Source: Altererythrobacter ishigakiensis
GTDB taxonomy: Bacteria; Pseudomonadota; Alphaproteobacteria; Sphingomonadales; Sphingomonadaceae
DNA: 64,000 bases
NCBI RefSeq assembly: GCF_001663155.1
Contig: NZ_CP015963.1
Location: forward strand, 930,001 to 994,000
Reading direction: 5' to 3'
The notes beneath the pieces are model-generated. The model made no database searches, was not told where the DNA came from, and worked only from the letters and a program-made list of their open reading frames with translations. The first letter of the stretch is position 1; each line of letters starts with the position of its first letter. Both the position numbers and the translations under genes were made by a program. This document shows, in pieces, positions 35,398 to 44,187 of this stretch.

Positions 35398-36156
35398 ATG
35401 ACCAACCGTGCGTCCTTTGACTCATTTGCCCGCTCGACCTTTGGCATCGAGCCCGGCTCACCCATAGGTGCGCGATTGGAAAGCCTCGCCACCCGGATGG
35501 AATTGCCCAAGGGCGACTCCGCCGATCTTGAAAAAGACGCCGATCAAATTGTTTTTATTGGCCGCGGCGCAACCAAGCTGGTGCTGCACGCTTCAAATGA
35601 TCGTGAGCAAATTGTCGCTTTTCACTTTGTTGGAGACATTGTTTCGGTTCCCGCTGAGCGACACTTCGCGAGCTCGCTCACGTCTATCTCGGATTCGGAG
35701 TTGCTCGTATTCCCCGCGCGCGAGTTTTTTGACCATGCCGTAGGGGATGCGCGGGTTTCTCGCTCCCTTCTTGACCGGCTACCGGCTGCGCTTCACCGCT
35801 GCCGCGACCGTGCTGTCGCCTTGGGCAAAGGCACCGCGCTAGAGAGGTTGTCCGGTTTTTTTCTCGCGATGGCGGAGCGGATCGGCAGGACCGAAGGCAA
35901 CCGTAGCGAACTCGATTTGCCGATGTCTCGGCGAGAGATCGGGGAGTCGCTTGGTTTGACGATCGAAACAGTTAGCCGACAATTCGGAGTCCTTCGCGAA
36001 CTCGGCCTGATTGAAACAAGCGGTCGGTCCAAGGTCACGCTTTTGAAGTTGGACTCGTTGTCTGAGTATGCGGGTTATTTCCAGCAAAAAACAAACTTTT
36101 CGGTCAGTCCGCAAAATTTGATCTCGATCAATGTCGGCGTCGAGCAGCTCGCCTAG
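35398..36156 (+). CDS. Crp/Fnr-family regulator without an Fe-S cysteine cluster
   Basis: 252 residues from ATG 35398; ATG 35389 is equally possible. Cyclic-nucleotide-like beta-roll at about 30-140 (FIGRGATKLVLH, IVAFHFVGDIVSVP), dimer helix, then a helix-turn-helix MSRREIGESLGLTIETVSRQFGVL. The recognition helix E-T-V-S-R carries the Glu, Ser and Arg that FNR/FixK use to read TTGAT. Only one Cys is present (LHRCRDR), so there is no FNR-type [4Fe-4S] cluster; it is FixK-like and needs another oxygen input. It is next to ccoN, and FNR boxes lie before this gene, before ccoN and before hemN, so it is the probable microaerobic activator. Confidence 0.87.
   Translation: MTNRASFDSFARSTFGIEPGSPIGARLESLATRMELPKGDSADLEKDADQIVFIGRGATKLVLHASNDREQIVAFHFVGDIVSVPAERHFASSLTSISDSELLVFPAREFFDHAVGDARVSRSLLDRLPAALHRCRDRAVALGKGTALERLSGFFLAMAERIGRTEGNRSELDLPMSRREIGESLGLTIETVSRQFGVLRELGLIETSGRSKVTLLKLDSLSEYAGYFQQKTNFSVSPQNLISINVGVEQLA
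36118..36131. promoter_or_regulatory. Perfect FNR box upstream of ccoN, inside the regulator's 3' end
   Basis: TTGATCTCGATCAA is a perfect TTGAT-N4-ATCAA palindrome. It lies within the last codons of the Crp/Fnr gene and its centre is 60 bases before ccoN ATG 36185, which would put a -41.5 activator site about 19 bases upstream of ccoN. It should drive the cbb3 oxidase operon under low oxygen. Confidence 0.85.
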
Positions 36157-36184
36157 CTGACGACTAGACAGGAGGAATTCAAAC

Positions 36185-37840
36185 ATGGAATCGGTTCTTG
36201 GTAGGGTTGGGCTTTGGCTCTTAGTGCTGTTGGCAGCGCTAGGGGCTTTTCTTGGAGCAAAGGATCCCGGTTTTGCTGTGCATGCAGCACTAGTCGGGAT
36301 CATCGCATTTGGCTTGGTCTGCGTCACGGTCGCCCGGTACGACCCGCTGGCTAAAGCACAGAGCATCTTCAAGATGCCGCCGGGGCCGTCACGCTATGAC
36401 GATGACCCGGTTCGCTGGGGTGTGATCGCAACGATCTTCTGGGGCATGGCGGGCTTTTTGGTCGGCGTGATCATCGCAACGCAGATGGTCTTTCCTCAGC
36501 TGAACTTTGAGCCCTACCTCAATTTCGGCCGACTACGCCCGTTGCACACCTCCGCAGTGATTTTTGCCTTTGGCGGCAATGCCTTGCTCGCGACAAGTTT
36601 TTACGTGGTCCAGCGCACCTGCCGCACGACGCTTGCTTTCCCCTCGATGGCGCGTTTCGTGTTCTGGGGGTACCAGCTGTTCATCGTGCTGGCGGCAACT
36701 GGCTATCTGCTGGGGGTCACGCAGTCGAAAGAATATGCCGAGCCGGAATGGTACGTCGATCTGTGGCTGACCATTGTCTGGGTCTGTTACTTCCTCGTCT
36801 TCGTTGGAACGATCGTGAAGCGGAAAGAACCGCATATCTATGTGGCGAACTGGTTCTTCCTCGCCTTCATCATCACAGTTGCGATGCTGCACATCGTCAA
36901 CAATCTGTCGATGCCGGTCAGCCTGCTGGGATCACGCAGCTATAGCCTGTTCGGCGGGGTGCAGGATGCACTGACGCAGTGGTGGTACGGCCACAACGCG
37001 GTGGGCTTCTTTCTCACCGCAGGTTTTCTGGCGATGATGTATTACTTCGTGCCGAAGCAGGCAGAGCGGCCGGTCTATTCCTATCGCCTGTCGATCATCC
37101 ACTTCTGGTCGCTGATCTTCCTCTATATTTGGGCAGGTCCGCACCACTTGCATTATACGGCGCTGCCTGACTGGGCGCAGACACTGGGCATGGTGTTCTC
37201 GATCATGCTGTGGATGCCCAGCTGGGGCGGCATGATCAACGGTCTGATGACGTTGAACGGCGCATGGGACAAGATCCGGACTGATCCGATCATCCGCATG
37301 TTCGTGCTGAGCCTTGCTTTCTACGGCATGAGCACATTCGAAGGCCCGATGATGAGTATCAAGGCGGTCAACAGCCTGTCGCACTATACCGACTGGACGA
37401 TTGGCCACGTGCATTCCGGCGCTTTGGGCTGGAACGGCATGATCACCTTCGCCTGCATCTACTTCCTGGTCCCACGCCTGTGGAGCCGTGAGCGGATGTA
37501 TTCAATGCGGATGATCAACTGGCACTTCTGGCTCGCGACGCTGGGCATCGTTTTCTACACCGCCAGCATGTGGGTGGCCGGGATCACCCAGGGCCTGATG
37601 TGGCGCGAATATGGCGCAGACGGTTATCTGGTGAACAGCTTTGCCGACACCGTTGCCGCGCTGAAGCCGATGTACTCGCTGCGTGTCCTCGGTGGGCTCT
37701 TCTACCTCAGCGGCGCAGTGGTGCTGGTCTACAACGTCTGGATGACCATCGCCGGCAAGCTTCGCAGCGAAGCCCCGATGAGCGACGCCAATTACGATCC
37801 GCAAGCTGATCGTCCCATCACTGCAGTTCCAGCCGAATAG
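36185..37840 (+). CDS. ccoN: cbb3-type cytochrome c oxidase subunit I
   Basis: 551 residues with about 14 membrane helices. Heme-copper signatures are visible: [16 protein letters not shown] (low-spin heme His), [15 protein letters not shown] (CuB His), [16 protein letters not shown] (two further CuB His residues) and [15 protein letters not shown] (heme ligands). It is the catalytic core of the high-affinity terminal oxidase, reducing O2 and pumping protons. A strong AGGAGGAATTC ribosome-binding site precedes ATG 36185 and an FNR box lies upstream. The N-terminal ~60 residues contain an extra hydrophobic helix pair compared with the shortest CcoN. First gene of ccoNOQP-GHIS. Confidence 0.97.
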   Translation: MESVLGRVGLWLLVLLAALGAFLGAKDPGFAVHAALVGIIAFGLVCVTVARYDPLAKAQSIFKMPPGPSRYDDDPVRWGVIATIFWGMAGFLVGVIIATQMVFPQLNFEPYLNFGRLRPLHTSAVIFAFGGNALLATSFYVVQRTCRTTLAFPSMARFVFWGYQLFIVLAATGYLLGVTQSKEYAEPEWYVDLWLTIVWVCYFLVFVGTIVKRKEPHIYVANWFFLAFIITVAMLHIVNNLSMPVSLLGSRSYSLFGGVQDALTQWWYGHNAVGFFLTAGFLAMMYYFVPKQAERPVYSYRLSIIHFWSLIFLYIWAGPHHLHYTALPDWAQTLGMVFSIMLWMPSWGGMINGLMTLNGAWDKIRTDPIIRMFVLSLAFYGMSTFEGPMMSIKAVNSLSHYTDWTIGHVHSGALGWNGMITFACIYFLVPRLWSRERMYSMRMINWHFWLATLGIVFYTASMWVAGITQGLMWREYGADGYLVNSFADTVAALKPMYSLRVLGGLFYLSGAVVLVYNVWMTIAGKLRSEAPMSDANYDPQADRPITAVPAE

Positions 37841-37851
37841 GAGCGTATCCG

Positions 37852-38613
37852 ATGACTGATAAAACGAACGACGCGCCTAAAGGCCATGCCCGGCTAGAGC
37901 GCAATGTCACACTGATGGCGGTGGCAACTCTGGTAACAGTCGCGATTGGCGGCCTGGTCCAGATCACACCGTTGTTCTACCTCGACAACACTATTGAGCA
38001 GGTCGAAGGGGTACGCCCTTACAGCCCGCTGGAGCAGGCGGGGCGCGACATCTATATTCGCGAAGGCTGCTATGTCTGTCACAGCCAGATGATCCGTCCA
38101 TTCCGTGACGAAGTCGAGCGTTACGGCGCCTACAGCCTGGCAGCGGAAAGCATGTTCGATCACCCTTTCCAATGGGGGTCAAAGCGCACCGGGCCTGATC
38201 TCGCCCGTGTCGGCAATCGCTATTCCGATGAATGGCATGTTCAGCACTTCGAGAATCCGCAGAGTGTCGTTCCCGAGAGCATCATGCCGCAATACGGCTT
38301 CTTGAAGGATACACCGCTTAAGGTGCCGGACGCGGAAGGCATGCTGGTCGCGCTCAGCCGCGTAGGCGTGCCCTACAGCGATGCCGACATCGAAATGGCT
38401 GAAGCCGATCTGATGGGGCAGGCTGATCCGGATGCCAATCCGGGCGACCTGACTGAGCGCTATCCCAAGGCGCATGTCCGCGACTTTGACGGAAACCCTG
38501 ACATGGTTTCAGAGATGGATGCGCTGATTGCGTACCTGCAAATGCTGGGCACGCTGGTCGACGTAAATAGCGCCGCCGCGCAGCAGGAACTGGCGGAGGA
38601 GACCGGCCGATGA
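37852..38613 (+). CDS. ccoO: cbb3-type cytochrome c oxidase monoheme subunit II
   Basis: 253 residues. One N-terminal transmembrane helix (about 20-40, [20 protein letters not shown]) and a periplasmic monoheme domain with CYVCH at residues 73-77; a Met axial ligand is available in ESIMPQYG. The protein passes electrons from CcoP to CcoN. It starts 11 bases after ccoN and its stop overlaps ccoQ as ATGA. Length is normal for alphaproteobacteria. Confidence 0.97.
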   Translation: MTDKTNDAPKGHARLERNVTLMAVATLVTVAIGGLVQITPLFYLDNTIEQVEGVRPYSPLEQAGRDIYIREGCYVCHSQMIRPFRDEVERYGAYSLAAESMFDHPFQWGSKRTGPDLARVGNRYSDEWHVQHFENPQSVVPESIMPQYGFLKDTPLKVPDAEGMLVALSRVGVPYSDADIEMAEADLMGQADPDANPGDLTERYPKAHVRDFDGNPDMVSEMDALIAYLQMLGTLVDVNSAAAQQELAEETGR

Positions 38614-38774
38614 GCACTTATGAAACCTTGCGTCACTTTGCTGATAGTTACGGCCTGCTGGTGACCATGCTTCTCTTCGTTGGTCTGTGTGCTTGGCCGT
38701 TCCGTCCCGGCGCGAAAGACCGCAATCACCAAGCCGCCAACTCCATCCTTGAGGACCATGACGATGGCGAATGA
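38610..38774 (+). CDS. ccoQ: cbb3 oxidase small subunit CcoQ/FixQ
   Basis: 54 residues, starting [20 protein letters not shown] and continuing with a single membrane helix (about 14-30, ending FVGLCAWPF), then a polar tail [10 protein letters not shown] ending DDGE. Sequence, size and place between ccoO and ccoP are those of CcoQ, which stabilises the oxidase, especially CcoP association. ATG 38610 overlaps the ccoO stop, and its end overlaps the ccoP start by 11 bases. Confidence 0.95.
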   Translation: MSTYETLRHFADSYGLLVTMLLFVGLCAWPFRPGAKDRNHQAANSILEDHDDGE

Positions 38775-39687
38775 TCCGAACATTGAAAAACGTATCGATG
38801 AACCCACCGGCACTGAATTTGTCGGCCATGAATGGGACGGCATCGAAGAGCTGAACACGCCGCTGCCGCGCTGGTGGCTGTGGACCTTCTATGCAACTGT
38901 TGCCTGGGGACTGGCTTACACCGTCGCATACCCGGCGTGGCCCATGCTGAGCCAGGCGACTGAAGGTATGATGGGCTGGACGAGCCGCGGCCAGTTGGCG
39001 GAAGAAATCGCTCAAGCCGAGGTGGCCCGCGAGGAAGTTCGTGCACAAATCGCTGCTGTACCAACCGCCAGCCTGACTGAGAATGAGGGTCTGTTCCAAC
39101 AAGCCGTTGCCGGCGGCGCGGCCGCGTTCAAGGTCAACTGCGTTCAGTGCCATGGATCTGGCGCGGCGGGTTCTGAAGGCTACCCCAATCTCAACGACGA
39201 TGATTGGTTGTGGGGCGGCGATCTTGAAGCGATCGAATTCACTATCCAGCACGGTGTGCGTTGGGAGGGTTCACGCCAGAGCCGCTTCAGCTTGATGCCG
39301 GGCTTTGACGGCCTGTTCCGCGATGCCGAAATCAATGCACTGGCCGGCCATGTCCTTTCGTTCACCGGCGCGGGCGAGACAAGTCCGCGTGGAGCCGAGC
39401 TTTATGCAAACAACTGCCTTGCCTGCCACGGACCTGCTGGCGGTGGCGATCGTTTCCAGGGCGCACCCGCGCTCAACGATGCGATCTGGCTCTATGGTGG
39501 TGAGGAGAGTGACATTCGCGCTCAGATTTTGAACCCCAGCCACGGCGTCATGCCTGGTTGGAAGGATCGCCTTGATCCGGTAACAGTTAAGATGTTGGCC
39601 GCCTATGTCCACTCGCTGGGCGGAGGTGAATCTTCACCGGTGGCTGAAGAAGCCGAAGTCGCGGTAGAGGGCGATGAGCAACCCTGA
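38764..39687 (+). CDS. ccoP: cbb3-type cytochrome c oxidase diheme subunit III
   Basis: 307 residues from ATG 38764; ATG 38758 is an alternative. An N-terminal membrane helix follows LNTPLPRWWLWTFYATVAWG, a CcoP hallmark. Two c-type heme sites: CVQCH at about 126-130 and CLACH at about 218-222, each followed by a Met-containing loop (SLMPGFDG and HGVMPGW). CcoP receives electrons from soluble cytochromes. The C-terminus is acidic (EEAEVAVEGDEQP). It overlaps ccoQ at the start and ccoG at the end. Confidence 0.97.
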   Translation: MANDPNIEKRIDEPTGTEFVGHEWDGIEELNTPLPRWWLWTFYATVAWGLAYTVAYPAWPMLSQATEGMMGWTSRGQLAEEIAQAEVAREEVRAQIAAVPTASLTENEGLFQQAVAGGAAAFKVNCVQCHGSGAAGSEGYPNLNDDDWLWGGDLEAIEFTIQHGVRWEGSRQSRFSLMPGFDGLFRDAEINALAGHVLSFTGAGETSPRGAELYANNCLACHGPAGGGDRFQGAPALNDAIWLYGGEESDIRAQILNPSHGVMPGWKDRLDPVTVKMLAAYVHSLGGGESSPVAEEAEVAVEGDEQP

Positions 39688-41200
39688 CCAGCCAAGAGAC
39701 GCGAAAGAAGCGCCGAGCCGCTGGGAAAAGGCGGTGCCCGGCGCTTCTGCTCGTCCAGCAACTCAAGGCGCTTCGGCGCCTATGGAGCTGTATGAGAAGC
39801 ACAAGGTCGTCCACAATCAACGTATCGATGGGCCATTCCGCCGCTTCAAATGGTTGGTGATGATCGTCACTTTGACGATCTATTGGGGCACGCCGTGGTT
39901 ACGCTGGGATAGAGGGCCATTTGCCCCTGACCAGGCTGTGCTGGTCGATCTGGCCAATCGCCGTTTTTACATGTTTGGCATCGAGATCTGGCCGCACGAA
40001 TTCTATTTCGTCGCTGGTCTTTTGATTATGGCCGGGATTGGGCTGTTCCTGGTGACCAGCGCGGTCGGTCGCGCCTGGTGTGGCTATGCCTGCCCGCAAA
40101 CAGTGTGGACTGACGTCTTCCAGCACGTTGACCGGTTCTTTGACGGTGATCGCAATGCCCGTCTCCGGCTGGACAAGGCACCATGGGGACTAAAGAAGAT
40201 CGCACGGCGGCTCTCCAAATGGAGCGTCTATCTGCTGATTGCATTTGCAACAGGTGGAGCTTGGATTCTCTATTTTGCCGATGCGCCGACGCTCTTCCGC
40301 GACTTCTTTTCGCTGGAGGCCGCTCCGGTTGCCTATGCCACAGTTGCCATTCTCACCGCGACCACGTTCACCTTGGGCGGCTTCATGCGCGAGCAGGTTT
40401 GCATCTACATGTGCCCTTGGCCGCGCATTCAGGCCGCGATGCTGGATGAGAAATCGCTCATCGTCACCTACAAGGACTGGCGCGGCGAAAAGCGCGGCAG
40501 CTTGAAGAAGGCGCAGAAGAACCCGGATGAGTATGGCGACTGCATCGATTGCATGAAATGTGTCGCGGTGTGCCCGACGGGTATCGACATCCGCGAAGGT
40601 CAACAGATCGGCTGCATCACCTGCGCGCTATGCATCGATGCGTGCGACCAGGTCATGGCCGAGATCGGTCGCCCCCGCGGACTAATCGACTATGCAACGC
40701 TTGAGGACTGCGAACGAGAGGCTGCTGGTGCGGAGCCGCGTGCAGCATGGAAAGCGTTGGTCCGCCCCCGTACATTCATTTACCTTGGCGTTTGGAGCGC
40801 AATCGGATTGGCTTTGCTATTCGCGCTTGGTGTGCGCAGCCATACGGACCTGACTGTATCGCCCGATCGCAATCCGCCTTTCATGCTGCTGAGCGACGGG
40901 TCAGTGCGCAATGCCTACACGCTCAAGCTGCGTAATATGGAAAGCCGACCGCGCCAGATGGAGATCAAGCTGGAGGGGTTACCAGGCGCGGTTCTTTGGA
41001 CGGACACCATCCCGCAGAGCGCCGCTGCTCGCAGCCATGTGCTAGATGTTGCACCAGATCTGACCCGCACTGTGCGGGCTTATGTCGCTGCGCCCGCTGG
41101 CGTAAGCGAGCAAAACTTCAGCTTTGTCCTGACTTCAAAGGATGAACAGGCCGAGCAGGACTCGGCAGAAACACTCTTCAATGCTCCGGGAGGCAGATGA
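39674..41200 (+). CDS. ccoG: Cytochrome c oxidase accessory protein CcoG (FixG/RdxA)
   Basis: 508 residues. Five to six membrane helices, then two 4Fe-4S motifs: CIDCMKCVAVCP and CITCALCIDACD. WCGYACPQTVWTDVF and CIYMCPWPRIQ are further conserved Cys-containing CcoG blocks. A C-terminal Ig-like periplasmic domain (from about 400) follows. CcoG is a cupric reductase needed to prepare Cu(I) for cbb3 assembly. The start lies 14 bases inside ccoP and the stop overlaps ccoH, so the assembly genes are translated with the structural ones. Confidence 0.96.
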   Translation: MSNPDQPRDAKEAPSRWEKAVPGASARPATQGASAPMELYEKHKVVHNQRIDGPFRRFKWLVMIVTLTIYWGTPWLRWDRGPFAPDQAVLVDLANRRFYMFGIEIWPHEFYFVAGLLIMAGIGLFLVTSAVGRAWCGYACPQTVWTDVFQHVDRFFDGDRNARLRLDKAPWGLKKIARRLSKWSVYLLIAFATGGAWILYFADAPTLFRDFFSLEAAPVAYATVAILTATTFTLGGFMREQVCIYMCPWPRIQAAMLDEKSLIVTYKDWRGEKRGSLKKAQKNPDEYGDCIDCMKCVAVCPTGIDIREGQQIGCITCALCIDACDQVMAEIGRPRGLIDYATLEDCEREAAGAEPRAAWKALVRPRTFIYLGVWSAIGLALLFALGVRSHTDLTVSPDRNPPFMLLSDGSVRNAYTLKLRNMESRPRQMEIKLEGLPGAVLWTDTIPQSAAARSHVLDVAPDLTRTVRAYVAAPAGVSEQNFSFVLTSKDEQAEQDSAETLFNAPGGR

Positions 41201-41661
41201 TGCAGACCAAACCAACAAAGGGCCAATTCACCGGGCGCCATATGCTGATGGCCATGATCGGCGGATTTGGTATCGTCATCGCAGTCAATTTTTACATGGC
41301 CAGCCTTGCGACAAGCGGTTTTGGCGGCGTGATCGTCAAGAACACCTATGTTGCGAGCCAGAAGTTCAACGGCTGGCTCGACGAGGCTGAGCGCCAACGC
41401 GAGCTGGGTTGGGAAGCACAGCCCCAGCGTGCGGATGACGGACATTTGGTAGTTGAGACACTTGGTGTGCCAGAGCTTGCCATGGCATCCGCCATGATCC
41501 GCCGCCCACTGGGCGAACTCGAGGCCAGCGAGCTTGAATTGGTTCGTCAGACTGACGGCAGGTTCCGTTCCGTCGAACCAATTGCGGAGGGACGCTGGAT
41601 CGTGAGGCTGGAAATAACGTCCGCCGGGCAAAGCTGGCGACAGGAGCAGCAGATCCGGTGA
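41197..41661 (+). CDS. ccoH: cbb3 oxidase assembly protein FixH/CcoH
   Basis: 154 residues with one N-terminal membrane helix (FTGRHMLMAMIGGFGIVIAVNFYMA) and a small beta-rich periplasmic domain; SGFGGVIVKNTYVASQKFN is the typical FixH segment. CcoH binds the oxidase subcomplexes and helps late assembly. ATG 41197 and ATG 41200 are adjacent after GGGAGGCAG; the first overlaps the ccoG stop. The ccoI GTG overlaps the ccoH stop. Confidence 0.92.
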   Translation: MMQTKPTKGQFTGRHMLMAMIGGFGIVIAVNFYMASLATSGFGGVIVKNTYVASQKFNGWLDEAERQRELGWEAQPQRADDGHLVVETLGVPELAMASAMIRRPLGELEASELELVRQTDGRFRSVEPIAEGRWIVRLEITSAGQSWRQEQQIR

Positions 41662-43781
41662 GCGCCCACCGCCCCTTGACCGTTGATGATGCCGTAGAGC
41701 TTGTCGACAGCCGTTTTTCCGTTCCTGGCATGCGCTGCGCAGGCTGCATCGCCAAACTTGAGCGTGAGTTGCCCAAGGTCGAAGGCGTTGCGGAAGCGCG
41801 CGTGAATTTCTCTGCCAAACGCGTCGCCTTGCGTCACGCTCCCGCCGTTGACGAAGACGCTCTGATCCATGCCATCGAGGATCTGGGGTTCGAGGCGCAG
41901 CGTATCGAAGACAACCCGCTTGGCACCAATGACGCGGATCGCAAACTCTTGCTCCGCGCGCTGGCTGTCTCCGGCTTTGGAATGATGAACATCATGCTGC
42001 TTTCGGTCAGCATCTGGTCCGGGGCGAGCGACATAACCAAACAGCTGTTCCATTGGCTTTCAGCGATCATCGCAGTTCCAGTCATTGCCTATGCCGGACG
42101 TCCATTCTTTGCTTCTGCCTGGATGGCGCTGAAGCACTGGCGGACCAACATGGACGTTCCGATCTCCCTTGGGGTTCTGCTCGCCAGCGCAATGAGCTTC
42201 TATGAAACCGCGACCGGCGGAGAACACGCCTATTTCGAAAGCGTGGTCATGCTGCTGTTCTTCCTGCTGTGCGGACGCGCGCTCGATGCGATGATGCGCG
42301 GCAAGACCCGCGCCGGGATTGATGCGCTGCTCGGCAAAATGGGGAAGAGCGCTGCTGTGGTCGGTGAAGATGGCAGCGTCAGTCGCGTGCCCGCAAACGA
42401 AATCGAACCAGGCATGGTGATGCTTGTCGCAGCTGGCGAAGCGCTGGCAGCTGACGGCGAGGTTATCGAAGGCTCCAGCGCGATCGACAACTCGATGCTG
42501 ACCGGTGAGAGCCGGCTTGAACCGGCCAAACCGGGCAGTGAAATTCATGCCGGCACGATCAATGTCATGTCACCCCTTCGCGTGCGCGCCACTGCGGTTG
42601 CCAGCAATACCAAGGTCGCAGAAATTGCGCGGCTCATGGATGAGGCCGGGCAATCGCGCAGCCGCTATGTCCGCATTGCTGACAAGGCTTCGCGCTATTA
42701 TGCCCCTGCGGTACACACGCTGGCCGCACTTGCCTTTACCGGGTGGATGATCGCGGGCGCAGGTTGGCATCAATCGCTGATCATCGCGATTGCGGTCCTG
42801 ATCATCACTTGTCCATGCGCGCTGGGGTTGGCCGTGCCTGCTGCGCAAGTGGTCGCGAGCAACCGGCTGCTAAAAGAGGGGCTTCTGGTCAAGGATGGCA
42901 CAGCGCTTGAACGCTTGGCTGAAGTCGACAGCGTATGTTTCGACAAGACCGGCACGCTGACGCTGGGTGAGCCTCGCCCTGATGTGAGTCAGCTGAGCGA
43001 AGAGGCGAAAGCGGTGGGCTTGGCCCTTGCCCAGAACAGCCGACATCCGCTCAGCAAGGGCCTTTCGAAGACACTGTTGTTAGAGGGAGCTGCACCTGCG
43101 GCGATCTCTGACGTTACTGAGCGCCCCGGTGAAGGTGTGTTTGCCAGTCTTGATGGAACGGAGGTTGCGCTTGCACGTCCATCCGAAACATCGGACCACC
43201 CAACCAGCGAGCTGCGGATCGGCGACAAGGCGTGTGTGATCCATTTTGCTGACCCACTACGGGAAGATATAGCCGAGACCTTGAAATCGCTTGACGAGCT
43301 TGGCCTTGAATCCGCGCTGCTCTCAGGCGACCGAGTCGAGGCGGTTGATGCTGTGGCCAGTCGCTTTGGCCTTGCCGGAAAGGGCGGCTTGTCGCCGGCA
43401 GACAAACTCGAATTGCTCAACGCGATGAAGGCTGCGGGCCAGCTTCCGCTAATGGTGGGAGATGGGCTGAATGACGGTCCAGCTCTTGCTGCGGCGCATG
43501 CCGCGATTGCGCCGGGCAGCGCCAGTGACGCCAGCCAGCAGGCCGCGGACGCGGTATTCATTGGCGAGAGATTGATGCCGGTTGCAAAGGCAGTGCGGGT
43601 CGCGCGCGCAACCATGCGGGTAGTTCGGCAGAACTTCGTGCTCGCGATTGGATACAATATCCTTGCAGTTCCGCTTGCCTTTTTCGGCATGGTTACGCCG
43701 CTTATCGCGGCAATCGCGATGTCGATCAGTTCGCTCATCGTGGTCGGCAATTCACTCAGGTTGGCAGGAGCGATCAAATGA
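41658..43781 (+). CDS. ccoI: Copper-translocating P-type ATPase of the CcoI/FixI group
   Basis: 707 residues from GTG 41658. One heavy-metal-associated domain with GMRCAGC (Cys27, Cys30), eight membrane helices, the CPC metal motif in ITCPCALGLAVP (from Cys385), phosphorylation motif DKTGTLT (Asp429), TGES actuator loop and GDGLNDGPAL hinge. CcoI exports Cu+ into the periplasm for insertion into CcoN and is essential for cbb3 activity. It is translationally coupled to ccoH before and ccoS after. Group assignment rests on the operon and single CPC motif. Confidence 0.96.
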   Translation: MSAHRPLTVDDAVELVDSRFSVPGMRCAGCIAKLERELPKVEGVAEARVNFSAKRVALRHAPAVDEDALIHAIEDLGFEAQRIEDNPLGTNDADRKLLLRALAVSGFGMMNIMLLSVSIWSGASDITKQLFHWLSAIIAVPVIAYAGRPFFASAWMALKHWRTNMDVPISLGVLLASAMSFYETATGGEHAYFESVVMLLFFLLCGRALDAMMRGKTRAGIDALLGKMGKSAAVVGEDGSVSRVPANEIEPGMVMLVAAGEALAADGEVIEGSSAIDNSMLTGESRLEPAKPGSEIHAGTINVMSPLRVRATAVASNTKVAEIARLMDEAGQSRSRYVRIADKASRYYAPAVHTLAALAFTGWMIAGAGWHQSLIIAIAVLIITCPCALGLAVPAAQVVASNRLLKEGLLVKDGTALERLAEVDSVCFDKTGTLTLGEPRPDVSQLSEEAKAVGLALAQNSRHPLSKGLSKTLLLEGAAPAAISDVTERPGEGVFASLDGTEVALARPSETSDHPTSELRIGDKACVIHFADPLREDIAETLKSLDELGLESALLSGDRVEAVDAVASRFGLAGKGGLSPADKLELLNAMKAAGQLPLMVGDGLNDGPALAAAHAAIAPGSASDASQQAADAVFIGERLMPVAKAVRVARATMRVVRQNFVLAIGYNILAVPLAFFGMVTPLIAAIAMSISSLIVVGNSLRLAGAIK

Positions 43782-43930
43782 ACGGATTGATGTTCCTTAT
43801 CCCGGTTGCGTTGGGAATGGGCGCATTTGGCTTGGCGATGTTCTTTTGGGCCATGAAGGACGGACAATTCGAAGATCTTGATGGGGCTGCACAACGCATT
43901 CTGATCGATGACGAGGATGAGCCAAAATGA
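43778..43930 (+). CDS. ccoS: cbb3 oxidase maturation protein CcoS
   Basis: 50 residues, MNGLMFLIPVALGMGAFGLA at the start with one membrane helix (4-26), then FFWAMKDGQFEDLDGAAQRI, the invariant CcoS pattern, and an acidic tail DDEDEPK. CcoS is required for cofactor insertion into the oxidase. ATG 43778 overlaps the ccoI stop as ATGA; its TGA overlaps the next small gene in the same way. Confidence 0.95.
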   Translation: MNGLMFLIPVALGMGAFGLAMFFWAMKDGQFEDLDGAAQRILIDDEDEPK

Positions 43931-44142
43931 TCCCGCGCCTAGCTGCTTTTGCCTTTGTGCTCGCTTCAATCCCTGCGCCGCCAGCAAATGCGGAGGCAGA
44001 TGTTCTGATCGCGGCGCTGTGTAATGGTGGCACCATTTCCATCCCGCTTGGCGACGGCGAAGACAAGGCCCCGGATGAGCCTTGCGACCTGAAGGCATGC
44101 CACGCTGGCACGTGCCGGCCAAAATCGAAAAGGACGGTTTGA
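43927..44142 (+). CDS. Small secreted Cys-containing protein coupled to ccoS
   Basis: 71 residues. Signal peptide MIPRLAAFAFVLASIPAPPANA with likely cleavage after ANA; the mature ~49 residues contain four Cys, one in ALCNGG and three in PCDLKACHAGTC (C-x4-C-x4-C), plus one His. Start and ccoS stop overlap as ATGA, strong evidence for translation with the oxidase assembly genes. The Cys/His spacing would suit copper or disulfide binding in the periplasm, but no family is recognised, so function is unknown. Its stop overlaps the FNR box before hemN. Confidence 0.75.
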   Translation: MIPRLAAFAFVLASIPAPPANAEADVLIAALCNGGTISIPLGDGEDKAPDEPCDLKACHAGTCRPKSKRTV

Positions 44143-44152
44143 TCTGGCTCAA
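44139..44152. promoter_or_regulatory. FNR-type box upstream of hemN
   Basis: TTGATCTGGCTCAA fits TTGAT-N4-ATCAA with one mismatch in the right half (CTCAA). Its centre is 42 bases before hemN ATG 44188 and it overlaps the stop codon of the preceding gene. If activation is at -41.5, transcription would begin at or just before the hemN ATG. FNR/FixK control of hemN is common in proteobacteria. Confidence 0.65.
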
Positions 44153-44187
44153 GGACGCTACGCGCGCCCTGCGCTTTAAGCGTTTGT

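Noticed and set aside
42989..44152. Minus-strand 387-codon open frame opposite ccoI-ccoS
   Set aside because: Runs antisense to ccoI, ccoS and the 71-aa gene, which are all strongly supported; composition is shadow-like.
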